Under the pieces are notes generated by a model. It ran no database searches and was not told the DNA's origin. It worked only from the letters and a program-made list of their open reading frames with translations. Below, one piece after another: positions 44,501 through 51,115 of a stretch of 64,000 bases of DNA. The stretch spans positions 149,110 to 213,109 of the forward strand of contig KE159631.1 in the NCBI GenBank assembly GCA_000403335.2. Reading direction: 5' to 3'. The position numbers and the translations under genes are program-made. This stretch comes from Lachnospiraceae bacterium MD335 (lineage in GTDB: Bacteria > Bacillota > Clostridia > Lachnospirales > Lachnospiraceae). How positions within the stretch are numbered: position 1 is the stretch's first letter; each line of letters opens with the position of its first letter.

Positions 44501-44963
44501 GAGAGCAGCGCTGCTGACGGCGAACAATATCGGCGATCATCATTTGGAGGAAGCAGGCGCTGTTTGGACGCAGGAGGATTATGGCGGAAAGCGGCTTCTT
44601 TTGGTGGAGGATAATGAGCTGAACCGCGAAATCGCGCAGGTTATTTTGGAGGAAGCAGGTTTTGTTATTGAGACTGCACCCGACGGAACCGATGCGGTTT
44701 CGATGGTGGAACGTTCCGAAGAGAGTTACTATAGTGCCGTGCTAATGGACGTACAGATGCCTATTATGAACGGATATGAGGCGACAAAGGCAATCCGGGC
44801 GATGCACCGCAATGATGTAAAAAGGTTGCCAATTATTGCGATGACGGCAAATGCGATGGAGGATGATAAGGAGGCGGCGCTCAAGAGCGGCATGAATGCG
44901 CATATTGCAAAACCGCTAGATATATCGCTGTTGATGAGGGTGCTGCATAAATATTTGCATTAA
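41529..44963 (+). CDS. Hybrid sensor histidine kinase / response regulator
   Basis: 1144 residues. A first membrane helix (about 19-39) and a second (about 297-318) bracket an extracellular dCache-like sensor (about 40-296). PAS-like cytoplasmic segments follow (about 330-615). Next are HisKA with the phospho-accepting His of FLSNMSHDIRTPMNA (about 641) and a full HATPase domain (NLMGNAVKYT, DNGIGM, GAGLGMAI). Two receiver domains follow, with Asp in IIDWQMPEMSG (about 932) and in VLMDVQMPIMNGYEA (about 1074). No HPt domain is fused, so phosphate must leave through another protein. It is monocistronic, with its own promoter and terminator. The ligand is unknown. Confidence 0.92.
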   Translation: MARSKPIAPNLMKQHKKTWQPIVYATFFLIVVLVLFHIYTMINRVRIQEQNRVYAEDSARQTVGRIESEFDNALQRIQNNAFLVSTGGNGSKINSQVLKQLEDNTTFDAFRFTDKNGVNLASDGETNDSSDRDYFIRGMRGESGLEVVEESRHTGKPMMVFYAPVYEGEEIAGMFLGLYFAENYLQDMISASYFGVPADVFLCTREGMIIANSGNGAYGDNLFDSLMQAGVIDGKTAQKAQTAFTDGSNAALLCSKGCKTDNLCVMHLPGYDYVLVQAFPKNVTQSMVDRANIAGVGLEICLLILFLFYVAALVIHARKRRVELETENKTINDVLRGMNILFASRYFIADLDKDRYAYLAGIGPLNISIPMEGIYSEAIAYHAEDIIGDEEREAFLHFGQIDIIKKELGTKDSIVHECHVSRQGKEEWEHLVAICLDRRDGEPVRVLYVRQNVTELKQKEQREQRERAVLNRKERQYRIAIMSNSFSAFECNLTKDLIEQDVIRVYNGKEVSMLEHAGLSAPCKVSECFERWAQFVLPESWDDYDATVDVEILKAQYEQGNMEVDVDYWAGANNGSAMCVRQSFVMTRDDETGDLIAMVVSRDVTDQVRKQREQTQALQDALMQAQHANQAKTTFLSNMSHDIRTPMNAIIGFATIAASHMERTDQVRECLQKILSSSNHLLGLINDILDMSRIESGKLQIHNQECNISELIHNLVNIIQPQVKSKQLEMFIDTFDVENEDVIADPLKLNQIFINLMGNAVKYTPAGGTISFRIAQHTTHKQGWGDYTFTVKDNGIGMSREFVEHIFEPFERETTATRSGIQGAGLGMAITKSIIDLMGGEITVESQPGNGSTFTVKLSLQLQNIEKTAEDLKELKGLRSLVVDDDLNVCDSVSRMLKSIGMRSEWTTSGKEAAYRAKSAYEEGDPYHTYIIDWQMPEMSGIETARKIRSMAKDDAPIIILTAYDWTDIEEEAKEAGVTTFCAKPLFMSDLRAALLTANNIGDHHLEEAGAVWTQEDYGGKRLLLVEDNELNREIAQVILEEAGFVIETAPDGTDAVSMVERSEESYYSAVLMDVQMPIMNGYEATKAIRAMHRNDVKRLPIIAMTANAMEDDKEAALKSGMNAHIAKPLDISLLMRVLHKYLH

Positions 44964-44965
44964 GC

Positions 44966-44998
44966 AAAAGCGCTGCTGGTTTTACGGCAGCGCTTTTT
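44966..44998 (+). terminator. Intrinsic terminator
   Basis: An 11-bp stem AAAAGCGCTGC / GCAGCGCTTTT (44966-44976 and 44987-44997) running into T residues, 3 bp after the kinase stop. Its symmetric A and T flanks could also serve the convergent gene ending at 45002. Confidence 0.88.
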
Positions 44999-45001
44999 CC
45001 G

Positions 45002-45850
45002 TTATCCGTAATTTTTTTCCGTAAGCGGATTGGCTGGCCGTACGCCTTTATTGGAGTACAGCTTGGTTATGGCAAGGGTGTTTTTCTGCATTTTGGAATT
45101 GTAAACATTGAGTATTGCCTCGGAAAATCCCAAAGAGCCGTTACGTCTGTCGCGTGCTGTCCGCGCGATTTCTTTAATGGACAGACGCCCTAATTTCTCT
45201 TTAAATAGTTCATCCTTTAAATCTTCCCCATAACTGTTAACAAGTCTTGCCACGCCGTTTAGCATGTTCGCGCTAAACGATTGCGGGATACCCTCCCAAG
45301 TGCCGACAATCAGGTAAATTGTGCGGTCCAGCACATGAAAACCGTATTTTTCATAGATGTTTTCGAGTGTGGCAACAGCGCAGATTGTGCCCGGATGCAT
45401 ATTCTTTGCAATGGTCAGGTCGTAGGATTCAACTAAAGATTTTATCATAAGCTGATTATTGTTGCCTGCTTCAATATTTGCCATAAAAATTTCATAGGGC
45501 ACCAGGCTTTTCGTATATTTTAGCTGGTTGGCAAAAATATCAGCCTCCTGCGTGTATTCCAAGTCATCATAAATCATGAACCAAACAGGAGTTTCCCTGG
45601 AGCCGGAAACCAAAGCCACAATTTCGATGGTATGCTGACCGTTGAATACATAGTTAATCCCGTCGCGCCGGCTGACTTTTACAGGATTAATCTGATAAAT
45701 GTCAAAATGTGCCGCCGCTTTCTGCACATGTTTTTCCGAGATGTTGCGCTGGTAATTCTGATTGGATACAAGGTTTTTGATTGGAATTAGTTCATAATGG
45801 ACTTGTGGAACAAATTGATGAAAGGCTCTTTCACAGATTGCGTCATGCAT
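45002..45850 (-). CDS. ParB/sulfiredoxin-fold protein (DUF6551-like)
   Basis: A 282-residue protein with a ParB-like N-terminal domain: LIPIKNLVSNQNYQRNISEKHVQKAAAHFDIYQINPVKVSRRDGINYVFNGQHTIEIV, where NGQHT takes the place of the nucleotide-binding DGxHR of ParB-type domains. The C-terminal half is helical and ends with a basic segment. The GGAGG site 7 nt upstream lies in the tail of the preceding small gene. Last gene of the recombinase module. Such proteins travel with serine recombinases in Firmicutes. A role in DNA binding or CTP-dependent switching is inferred from the fold only. Confidence 0.75.
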   Translation of the reverse strand: MHDAICERAFHQFVPQVHYELIPIKNLVSNQNYQRNISEKHVQKAAAHFDIYQINPVKVSRRDGINYVFNGQHTIEIVALVSGSRETPVWFMIYDDLEYTQEADIFANQLKYTKSLVPYEIFMANIEAGNNNQLMIKSLVESYDLTIAKNMHPGTICAVATLENIYEKYGFHVLDRTIYLIVGTWEGIPQSFSANMLNGVARLVNSYGEDLKDELFKEKLGRLSIKEIARTARDRRNGSLGFSEAILNVYNSKMQKNTLAITKLYSNKGVRPANPLTEKNYG

Positions 45851-46049
45851 GATATTCCTCCTGTATTTTCAATTGCATTTCTTCGGTACATTGTCTTAAC
45901 CTAATAAGCTGTTCCTCCAACCGCGCAAGTGCATCTGCGGAAACTTCGTGGAACTTGGTGAGCGATTTGGTGCGGTTGATGGAACTAATCCACATGGGGA
46001 TGGTAAGTGTAAGGCTGGAAAGCTCCGCATCGGGGTCATATTTGGGCAT
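45843..46049 (-). CDS. Small hypothetical protein of the recombinase module (68 aa)
   Basis: Not recognised. The first half is MPKYDPDAELSSLTLTIPMWISSINRT, followed by a coiled-coil-like segment VSADALARLEEQLIRLRQCTEEMQLKIQEE. It overlaps the ParB-like gene by 8 bp. The start has no clear ribosome site, but the position between two module genes and the helix-forming composition support it being real. Confidence 0.55.
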   Translation of the reverse strand: MPKYDPDAELSSLTLTIPMWISSINRTKSLTKFHEVSADALARLEEQLIRLRQCTEEMQLKIQEEYHA

Positions 46050-46094
46050 TTGTTTGATTTCAGGATATAAACCGGATGCTTTTGGGGCTGCGTG

Positions 46095-46730
46095 TCATTT
46101 GGGTCTCTTTTTCGGGGCGGCATCAGACAACATGCTTGCATCCTCACCGTTTTTGATACGGTCACAGACAATCCGTATTCCTTCAGGGGAAAGCCTGCTT
46201 AATGCAAGTGTATTTGCCTGTGAGAGCTTCAAATGTCCCTGCAAAAGTCCGTCGGCAATCTCGGGAGCCTTCCTGTCGATTTCGTCAATAGCGGCGGAAT
46301 AAAGGCTGTATTTACAAATCGAGCTGCGGGATAACGTTGTGCTGTCGGGTAAAAGTGCGGCGGTTGTGCGGCAGCTTTGATTTTTGGTAACAGGCTGTGA
46401 CAGGTGTTGGGTTAAAAGCCGTTTCTGTGCATGGTACAGTCTGCCGATACAATAGCGGAACTTTTCGTCTGTCAAATCCGTTTGTTTAAGACTTTCCAGG
46501 CAGGCGTAGGTGACTGCTTCATCCAGTGAGAAAAAGTTCCGTTCTTCATAGGAGTAGGGGATTTTGTGGAGTCGGCAGTATTCATAGGAAATAAAGCCGG
46601 ATACAATGGTGTGGCTGTAGGTGATAATCGGTTTTGTGCAAAGTGTTTTTTGCAGCTCCTCTTGGGAAAACGGTACCCAAATTTTGCGGAAGGTGCGGTC
46701 GATTGACAGGTTATATGCAGATGATTTCAT
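46095..46730 (-). CDS. Hypothetical protein of the recombinase module (211 aa)
   Basis: No named family recognised. It has SYHTIVSGFISYEYCRLHKIPYSYEERNFF-style content in the first half, and a C-terminal part (EIADGLLQGHLKLSQANTLALSRLSPEGIRIVCDRIKNGED) like the helical region of ParB/KorB-type DNA-binding proteins. The start at 46730 has AGAGG 8 nt upstream, immediately after the stop of the preceding gene (46732), so the two are coupled. A DNA-binding accessory role in the module is an inference. Confidence 0.65.
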   Translation of the reverse strand: MKSSAYNLSIDRTFRKIWVPFSQEELQKTLCTKPIITYSHTIVSGFISYEYCRLHKIPYSYEERNFFSLDEAVTYACLESLKQTDLTDEKFRYCIGRLYHAQKRLLTQHLSQPVTKNQSCRTTAALLPDSTTLSRSSICKYSLYSAAIDEIDRKAPEIADGLLQGHLKLSQANTLALSRLSPEGIRIVCDRIKNGEDASMLSDAAPKKRPK

Positions 46731-46731
46731 G

Positions 46732-47196
46732 TTATACCTCTTTGATTTCGTTTTTGGGTTCCGTCTGCAGGCAGAATATGGTATATCCGTTGCTTGCGGC
46801 TGCCTGTATGGAACGGTTGTCAGGGTTGTCAGGGTTTTCGCAGACTTCGGGAATAGTGAGGTCAAATGTAAAAATCGCGTCTTTGTTAGAATGGATTAGG
46901 TTTCCGAATAGTTTATAACGGCTGCCCGGGTTCCAGTTCATAAGCGCCATTACCTTGGCAAAGAAAATTCTGCACGCTATTTTACGGGGACTTCTTTTGG
47001 CTGTGGCGGAGCACCATCGCAGGGCGTTTTTTTCATATTCGCTGCAAGGGTGCAGCGTAAGCTTTTGCTCAGAGGGATTGACCATTATCTGAACATAGTC
47101 AAAATCCGGCAGACTTTTGATGCAGGCTGTATTCACGTACACTTTGTAATTATGAAATGTGAACGTAGGAACATAAGTACTTGCGTAGTTAGTCAT
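46732..47196 (-). CDS. Stand-alone copy of the recombinase C-terminal domain
   Basis: A 154-residue protein whose middle (VQIMVNPSEQKLTLHPCSEY...ACRIFFAKVMALMNWNPGSRYKLFGN) aligns clearly with the C-terminal part of the serine recombinase encoded just upstream (VELLVHPDKQMFALRPAQKE...AGCAFLPNLYELFGWNPEYQYRLIGI). It has no catalytic domain. A GGAGG site lies 6-7 nt upstream of the start, which overlaps the recombinase end by 8 bp. It probably pairs with the recombinase or competes with its C-terminal domain, as an accessory or directionality factor (inference). Confidence 0.75.
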   Translation of the reverse strand: MTNYASTYVPTFTFHNYKVYVNTACIKSLPDFDYVQIMVNPSEQKLTLHPCSEYEKNALRWCSATAKRSPRKIACRIFFAKVMALMNWNPGSRYKLFGNLIHSNKDAIFTFDLTIPEVCENPDNPDNRSIQAAASNGYTIFCLQTEPKNEIKEV

Positions 47197-49042
47197 GGCA
47201 AACCTCCTGATGCATGGAAAAAAGCATACTTTCAATTGTTTTTTCAATCTCCAGTTCATCTGTGACATTGAGCGGTTCCGGATTGTAGGGAATGCCTTTT
47301 GCTTTGGTATTCCAGTTTCTGACCGGATCTAAGGGCGGTGTTTGTGCTTCCGAAATGAGGAGGGTACACGGTTCGCCAAAGGAATAACGCCATTCCATAG
47401 GGTACGCTGATACATTGTTTTTCGTGCCGGGTGGTTTTATAACCGTTTGGTCGTCTGTGTCGGCAATAAGCGAAACGGGTATCAGGATTTCGGTATCTTT
47501 TATCGGAAAAAGAATGATTTCTTCCTCTGCATTTTGTTTTTTTATGCCAATCAGGCGATATTGATATTCCGGATTCCAACCGAACAGTTCGTACAGGTTT
47601 GGGAGGAATGCACATCCCGCAACCTGCTTTGGGACGGTGCGGCTGTTTTCTGTTTTAGACCACCCAACGGCGCTGCGGCTCTCTTTTTGTGCAGGACGGA
47701 GTGCAAACATTTGTTTATCAGGATGGACAAGTAATTCGACATAATGTGTTTGAAATTTCCGCACGCAATCGGCGCTGAAACGAATTTGCTTCGGGGAAAA
47801 GGTTAGTGTAATTCGGCTGCGGGTATCGAAAAACTGTGCGCGTACCATTTCATATCCTTGCAAATTACAGGATCCGGACTGGCTGTCGGATCTTTTAGCG
47901 GAGTGTTGCGCGGGAGGCTTTCCGATACTTAGGGAGGCAAGGCGGTAGTCGTCTGCCCGAAAGCCCGACCATTTTGGATGGACAATCACATAGCCGTGAA
48001 GGATACCTGTCGGAATGACCTGCAGTTTGGGCAGCAGTCCTTTGTATCCGTACCGGGCATTTTGGATAAGGCGCTGTACGGCAATAAAATCATCCTTTGA
48101 CACAATTGCCTCATGATGGTTTTCCCGTCGGTATTGGTTGCGGTCCCGTCGGTTTTTCTTGGATTTATGGTCAAGGTAGTTCGGCGTGTATGTTTTTCGT
48201 GCAAGAATATCGCCGCAGTGCCGTTCGTTTTGCAGAATGGACAGGATGACGGACGCGGACCATGTAACATTGGATTTCTTGGTGCGCCGTTCCAATTTTG
48301 TGAGCGTTTCCGCGATTTGACGACAGGTATAGCCGTATAAATACATGAAAAATATGAGTCTGACAGTCTGCGCCTCTTTTTCATTGACGACAAGGTCGCC
48401 ATTATCGTTTTTGTCATATCCGAGCAAAGCGGGTGTCAGAAACAGTCCTCTGCGAAACCGCATTTCGATTGAGGCATTCATGACCTCCGATTTTGTGCGG
48501 CTTTCCTCCTGTGCGAAAAGGGAAATAAAAGACAGTCCCAGTTCACTGTTGGAATTGAGTGTATAAATATTTTCGGTTTCAAAGAAAATGCCTACGGGCG
48601 GGGACAATGACGCGAGTGCTCTGACATATCCGATACAGTCAACAACATTGCGTGCAAAACGGGATACGCTTTTGGTTAGGATGAAGTCAATTTTTCCTGC
48701 TTTGCAGTCATCAATCATGCGGACAAAAGCGTCTCTGTGTCTTAGAGAGGTGCCGGATATTCCTTCATCTGCGTAGACTTCGATGAGTGTCCATTGGGGA
48801 TGACGGCTGACAATATCCCTGTAATGGTTTTTCTGAAGCTCGTAGGAGGAAGTCTGACGAGGGTCATCCGTGGACACTCTTGCGTAAACTGCGACACGCT
48901 TTTCCTGCTTCTCGTCAAAAAGGTTTTCTTGAGGAATGGCGGGAATGAGTTCTAACGTATCAATGGAAATTCCTTGGTATTTTTGTCGGATTTGTTCTTT
49001 TTGTGCAGTGACGCGCGCTAATCTTGTTTCCGTGTCTTTCAT
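47189..49042 (-). CDS. Large serine recombinase
   Basis: 617 residues. The resolvase domain (about 48-190) has the nucleophile Ser57 in AVYARVSTDD and the catalytic-region segments YADEGISGTSLRHRDAF and LTKSVSRFARNVVD. A recombinase domain follows (about 205-310: GYDKNDNGDLVVNEKEAQTVRLIFFMYLYG), then a basic linker. No classical CxxC zinc ribbon is seen. The C-terminal 200 residues hold the domain that is repeated as the next gene. The start has GGAAAGG about 10 nt upstream. It probably mobilises or once mobilised this region; attachment sites could not be identified. Confidence 0.9.
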   Translation of the reverse strand: MKDTETRLARVTAQKEQIRQKYQGISIDTLELIPAIPQENLFDEKQEKRVAVYARVSTDDPRQTSSYELQKNHYRDIVSRHPQWTLIEVYADEGISGTSLRHRDAFVRMIDDCKAGKIDFILTKSVSRFARNVVDCIGYVRALASLSPPVGIFFETENIYTLNSNSELGLSFISLFAQEESRTKSEVMNASIEMRFRRGLFLTPALLGYDKNDNGDLVVNEKEAQTVRLIFFMYLYGYTCRQIAETLTKLERRTKKSNVTWSASVILSILQNERHCGDILARKTYTPNYLDHKSKKNRRDRNQYRRENHHEAIVSKDDFIAVQRLIQNARYGYKGLLPKLQVIPTGILHGYVIVHPKWSGFRADDYRLASLSIGKPPAQHSAKRSDSQSGSCNLQGYEMVRAQFFDTRSRITLTFSPKQIRFSADCVRKFQTHYVELLVHPDKQMFALRPAQKESRSAVGWSKTENSRTVPKQVAGCAFLPNLYELFGWNPEYQYRLIGIKKQNAEEEIILFPIKDTEILIPVSLIADTDDQTVIKPPGTKNNVSAYPMEWRYSFGEPCTLLISEAQTPPLDPVRNWNTKAKGIPYNPEPLNVTDELEIEKTIESMLFSMHQEVCHD

Positions 49043-49232
49043 TTGTTAATCAGCCTTTCCGATATGGATTGACGGTGTTCTTTGTGAAAATGATAGCAGA
49101 ATGCCGTGCATGCGGGAATATGCGGAATGCTGACTGTTCAGCGTACAGCTTGACCGGTTAAACTTGGGAGAATCGTAAGTGCATGAAGTTTTCTGTAAAA
49201 TAAAAAGGATAAATTTTACAGGAGGATGGGTT

Positions 49233-49610
49233 ATGTTTATTAATTATCAGTTGCTCGGGAAGCGGATTAAAGAGGTGCGAAGAGCGAGGGGAATTTCGCA
49301 GGAGGTGTTGGCGGAACGCTCCGAGTTGTCTGCGCAGTATGTCAGTCAGATTGAAACGGCGGTCAGACAGGCAAGCCTGCGGTCTTTGGTAAATATTGCA
49401 AATGTGCTTGAGGTGAGTGTGGACGCACTTTTATATGGAAACCGGACAATGGATTATGCGGAATACCGCGGTGAGGTGGAGGCGCTGTTGGGGGACTGCA
49501 CCGCGTATGAGAAGCGTGTGCTGTTTGAGATTGTGACGGAGGCGAAACGGATATTGAAGGAAAACCGCAGGCTTTTGGACAGGCGATACGCGGAAGCGCG
49601 GCTACGCTGA
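49233..49610 (+). CDS. XRE-family regulator
   Basis: A 125-residue protein. Residues 6-64 are a Cro/C1-type helix-turn-helix (LLGKRIKEVRRARGISQEVLAERSELSAQYVSQIETAVRQASLRSLVNIANVLEVSVDALL). A charged helical tail follows. The GGAGG site 7 nt upstream sets the start at 49233. It is divergent from the serine recombinase gene, 190 bp apart, and may be its regulator or simply the first gene beyond the module. Confidence 0.85.
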   Translation: MFINYQLLGKRIKEVRRARGISQEVLAERSELSAQYVSQIETAVRQASLRSLVNIANVLEVSVDALLYGNRTMDYAEYRGEVEALLGDCTAYEKRVLFEIVTEAKRILKENRRLLDRRYAEARLR

Positions 49611-49637
49611 AAAATTCAGCCATTCAGCCGTGCAGGG

Positions 49638-50600
49638 TTAGTGCAGGATTGCCGTAAAATATGCGGCATATCCTGCCAACAAAAGTGCGCCGTGCGGACG
49701 CTTGAGTGTTTTATCCCTGTAACAAAAGAGAATGAGACACAACGTCGCCGCCGCGGAAACCACGCTGTCAAAACGAAAGCCCTGCGCAAACGTCACGGGG
49801 CGGACAAGCGCGGAAATGCCAACGACAAACAGGATATTAAAAATGTTGCTGCCCACAATGTTTCCGATGGCGATGTCCGCATTGCCTTTTCTTGCAGCCG
49901 TAACAGATGTCACAAGCTCAGGCAGGGACGTGCCGAGTGCGACAATCGTCAGTCCGATAAAACGCTCGCTCATGCCAAGTTTTTTTGCAATGCCGCACGC
50001 AGCGTCTACCGCGAAGTTGCTTCCCGCGACCGTCATAGCCAAACCAAAAACGCATAGCAGGAGGATTTTCCAAACGGCTTGCTGACTGTGCTTCACGGGG
50101 GAGCTTTCATGTGGTTCAGTAGTTAATTCATTTTTTTGCGTGCTGCTTTTTCGTGCCGACCAAAACAGATAGATGAGGTACAGGATAAAAAGAAGAATCT
50201 GTACAATTCCGTCCGCAAGTCCGATTGTACCGTCTAGCCCTTGCAAGAGCAGCAGAACACTCACGCCTGTCAGAAAGGGCAGTTCGATTGTTACCGTACT
50301 TTTTTCAACCGCGAGCGGCGTGATAAGCGCCGAAAGACCGAGAATAATCAGAATATTGAGAATGTTGCTCCCTACGACATTTCCGATGGTAATGTCAGCA
50401 TTTCCTTTTAACACGGCGGATATGCTGACTGCCGCCTCGGGCAGACTTGTGCCCATTGCAACCACGGTAAGACCAATCACAAGCTGCGCGATGCCAAGCC
50501 GTGCCGCAAGCGCGCTGGCGCCGCCGACAAATAAATCTGCGCCTTTCACAAGCAAAACAAGTCCGACTGACAAAACGAGTACCCACATAAAAATTTCCAT
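49638..50600 (-). CDS. yrbG: Sodium/calcium-type cation antiporter (CaCA family, YrbG-like)
   Basis: A 320-residue membrane protein with about ten helices in two inverted halves. Both alpha-repeat signatures are intact: GTSLPEAAVSISAVLKGNADITIGNVVGSNI (about 51-81) and GTSLPELVTSVTAARKGNADIAIGNIVGSNIF (about 210-241). These contain the ion-binding Glu and Asn residues of the family. It exports a divalent cation in exchange for sodium or protons. The upstream yybP-ykoY riboswitch, which senses manganese, suggests manganese (or calcium together with manganese) is the relevant cargo or signal. It is monocistronic. Confidence 0.92.
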   Translation of the reverse strand: MEIFMWVLVLSVGLVLLVKGADLFVGGASALAARLGIAQLVIGLTVVAMGTSLPEAAVSISAVLKGNADITIGNVVGSNILNILIILGLSALITPLAVEKSTVTIELPFLTGVSVLLLLQGLDGTIGLADGIVQILLFILYLIYLFWSARKSSTQKNELTTEPHESSPVKHSQQAVWKILLLCVFGLAMTVAGSNFAVDAACGIAKKLGMSERFIGLTIVALGTSLPELVTSVTAARKGNADIAIGNIVGSNIFNILFVVGISALVRPVTFAQGFRFDSVVSAAATLCLILFCYRDKTLKRPHGALLLAGYAAYFTAILH

Positions 50601-50651
50601 AACAACAACCCTTCCTTTCCGTTTTTACAAAAAATCTATGATAATCTGCGG

Positions 50652-50694
50652 CAAAATAAAAAGACTTTGCCATTTCTAACAACAGCAAAGTCTT
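50652..50694 (-). terminator. Riboswitch-controlled terminator
   Basis: A 10-bp stem AAGACTTTGC / GCAAAGTCTT (50661-50670 and 50685-50694) followed on the minus strand by TTTATTTT. It lies between the aptamer and the antiporter start, the place of an expression-platform terminator. Confidence 0.85.
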
Positions 50695-50704
50695 GCAATT
50701 TCAT

Positions 50705-50792
50705 TACAAAGCCGGATCACAAGGATCGTATTGACGGCAAGGTAAACATGGAATTTTCCACGGGTTGTTCCATGCAAGCTACTCCCTTTGTA
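50705..50792 (-). promoter_or_regulatory. yybP-ykoY (manganese) riboswitch
   Basis: On the minus strand the closing helix TACAAAG / CTTTGTA brackets the conserved blocks of this class: AAAGGGAGTAGC at the 5' side, GTCAATACGA in the middle and TCCGGCTTTGT at the 3' side. The 88-nt aptamer stands between a good promoter and an intrinsic terminator ahead of a CaCA-family antiporter. Members of the class bind manganese and switch on export genes when it is high. Confidence 0.88.
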
Positions 50793-50797
50793 GTTAC

Positions 50798-50827
50798 AGT
50801 ATATGACTGCGGCGGCAGTTTTGTCAA
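50798..50827 (-). promoter_or_regulatory. Promoter of the riboswitch-antiporter transcript
   Basis: On the minus strand TTGACA, an 18-nt spacer and TATACT, ending 6 nt before the aptamer. This is near sigma-A consensus. Confidence 0.8.
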
Positions 50828-50954
50828 CAACCGAATGAAATAATTTTTTTTGCGCCCAGTGAAGAAAGCATTACCGGAACGGGAGAACAGTAACAAGAAC
50901 GCTGTAAAACAATTTGAAATTATAAAGAAAATATGGCAAAATAAAACAAAATAC

Positions 50955-51100
50955 GATATAATGAGCGCAAGAGAGCAAAGTGGACTTGTACATTTTGCGA
51001 ACGGCGAATGTTGATCATAAATCGCAGATTTATGATATAATGAGCGCAAGAGAGAAGAATGAACGGAGTTCATTCGGCGAATGGCAAATAAACAACAACT
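50955..51100 (+). repeat. Duplicated promoter-like unit upstream of the helicase gene
   Basis: The 21-bp stretch at 50955-50975, which contains TATAAT, recurs exactly at 51034-51054, 79 bp later. Sequences after each copy are also similar (the CATT...GCGAA...GGC pattern). Between them lies a perfect inverted repeat ATCATAAATC / GATTTATGAT (51014-51023 and 51027-51036), which runs into the second TATAAT (51036-51041). No good -35 box is seen for either. The remaining sequence from 50828 to 50954 shows nothing clear. Confidence 0.6.
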
Positions 51101-51115
51101 GCAAAGGAAGAAAAT

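Noticed and set aside
45002-49042. Attachment sites of the serine recombinase module
   Set aside because: No matching direct repeat was found by eye at the two ends, and there is no integrated cargo with clear borders, so no att site is called.
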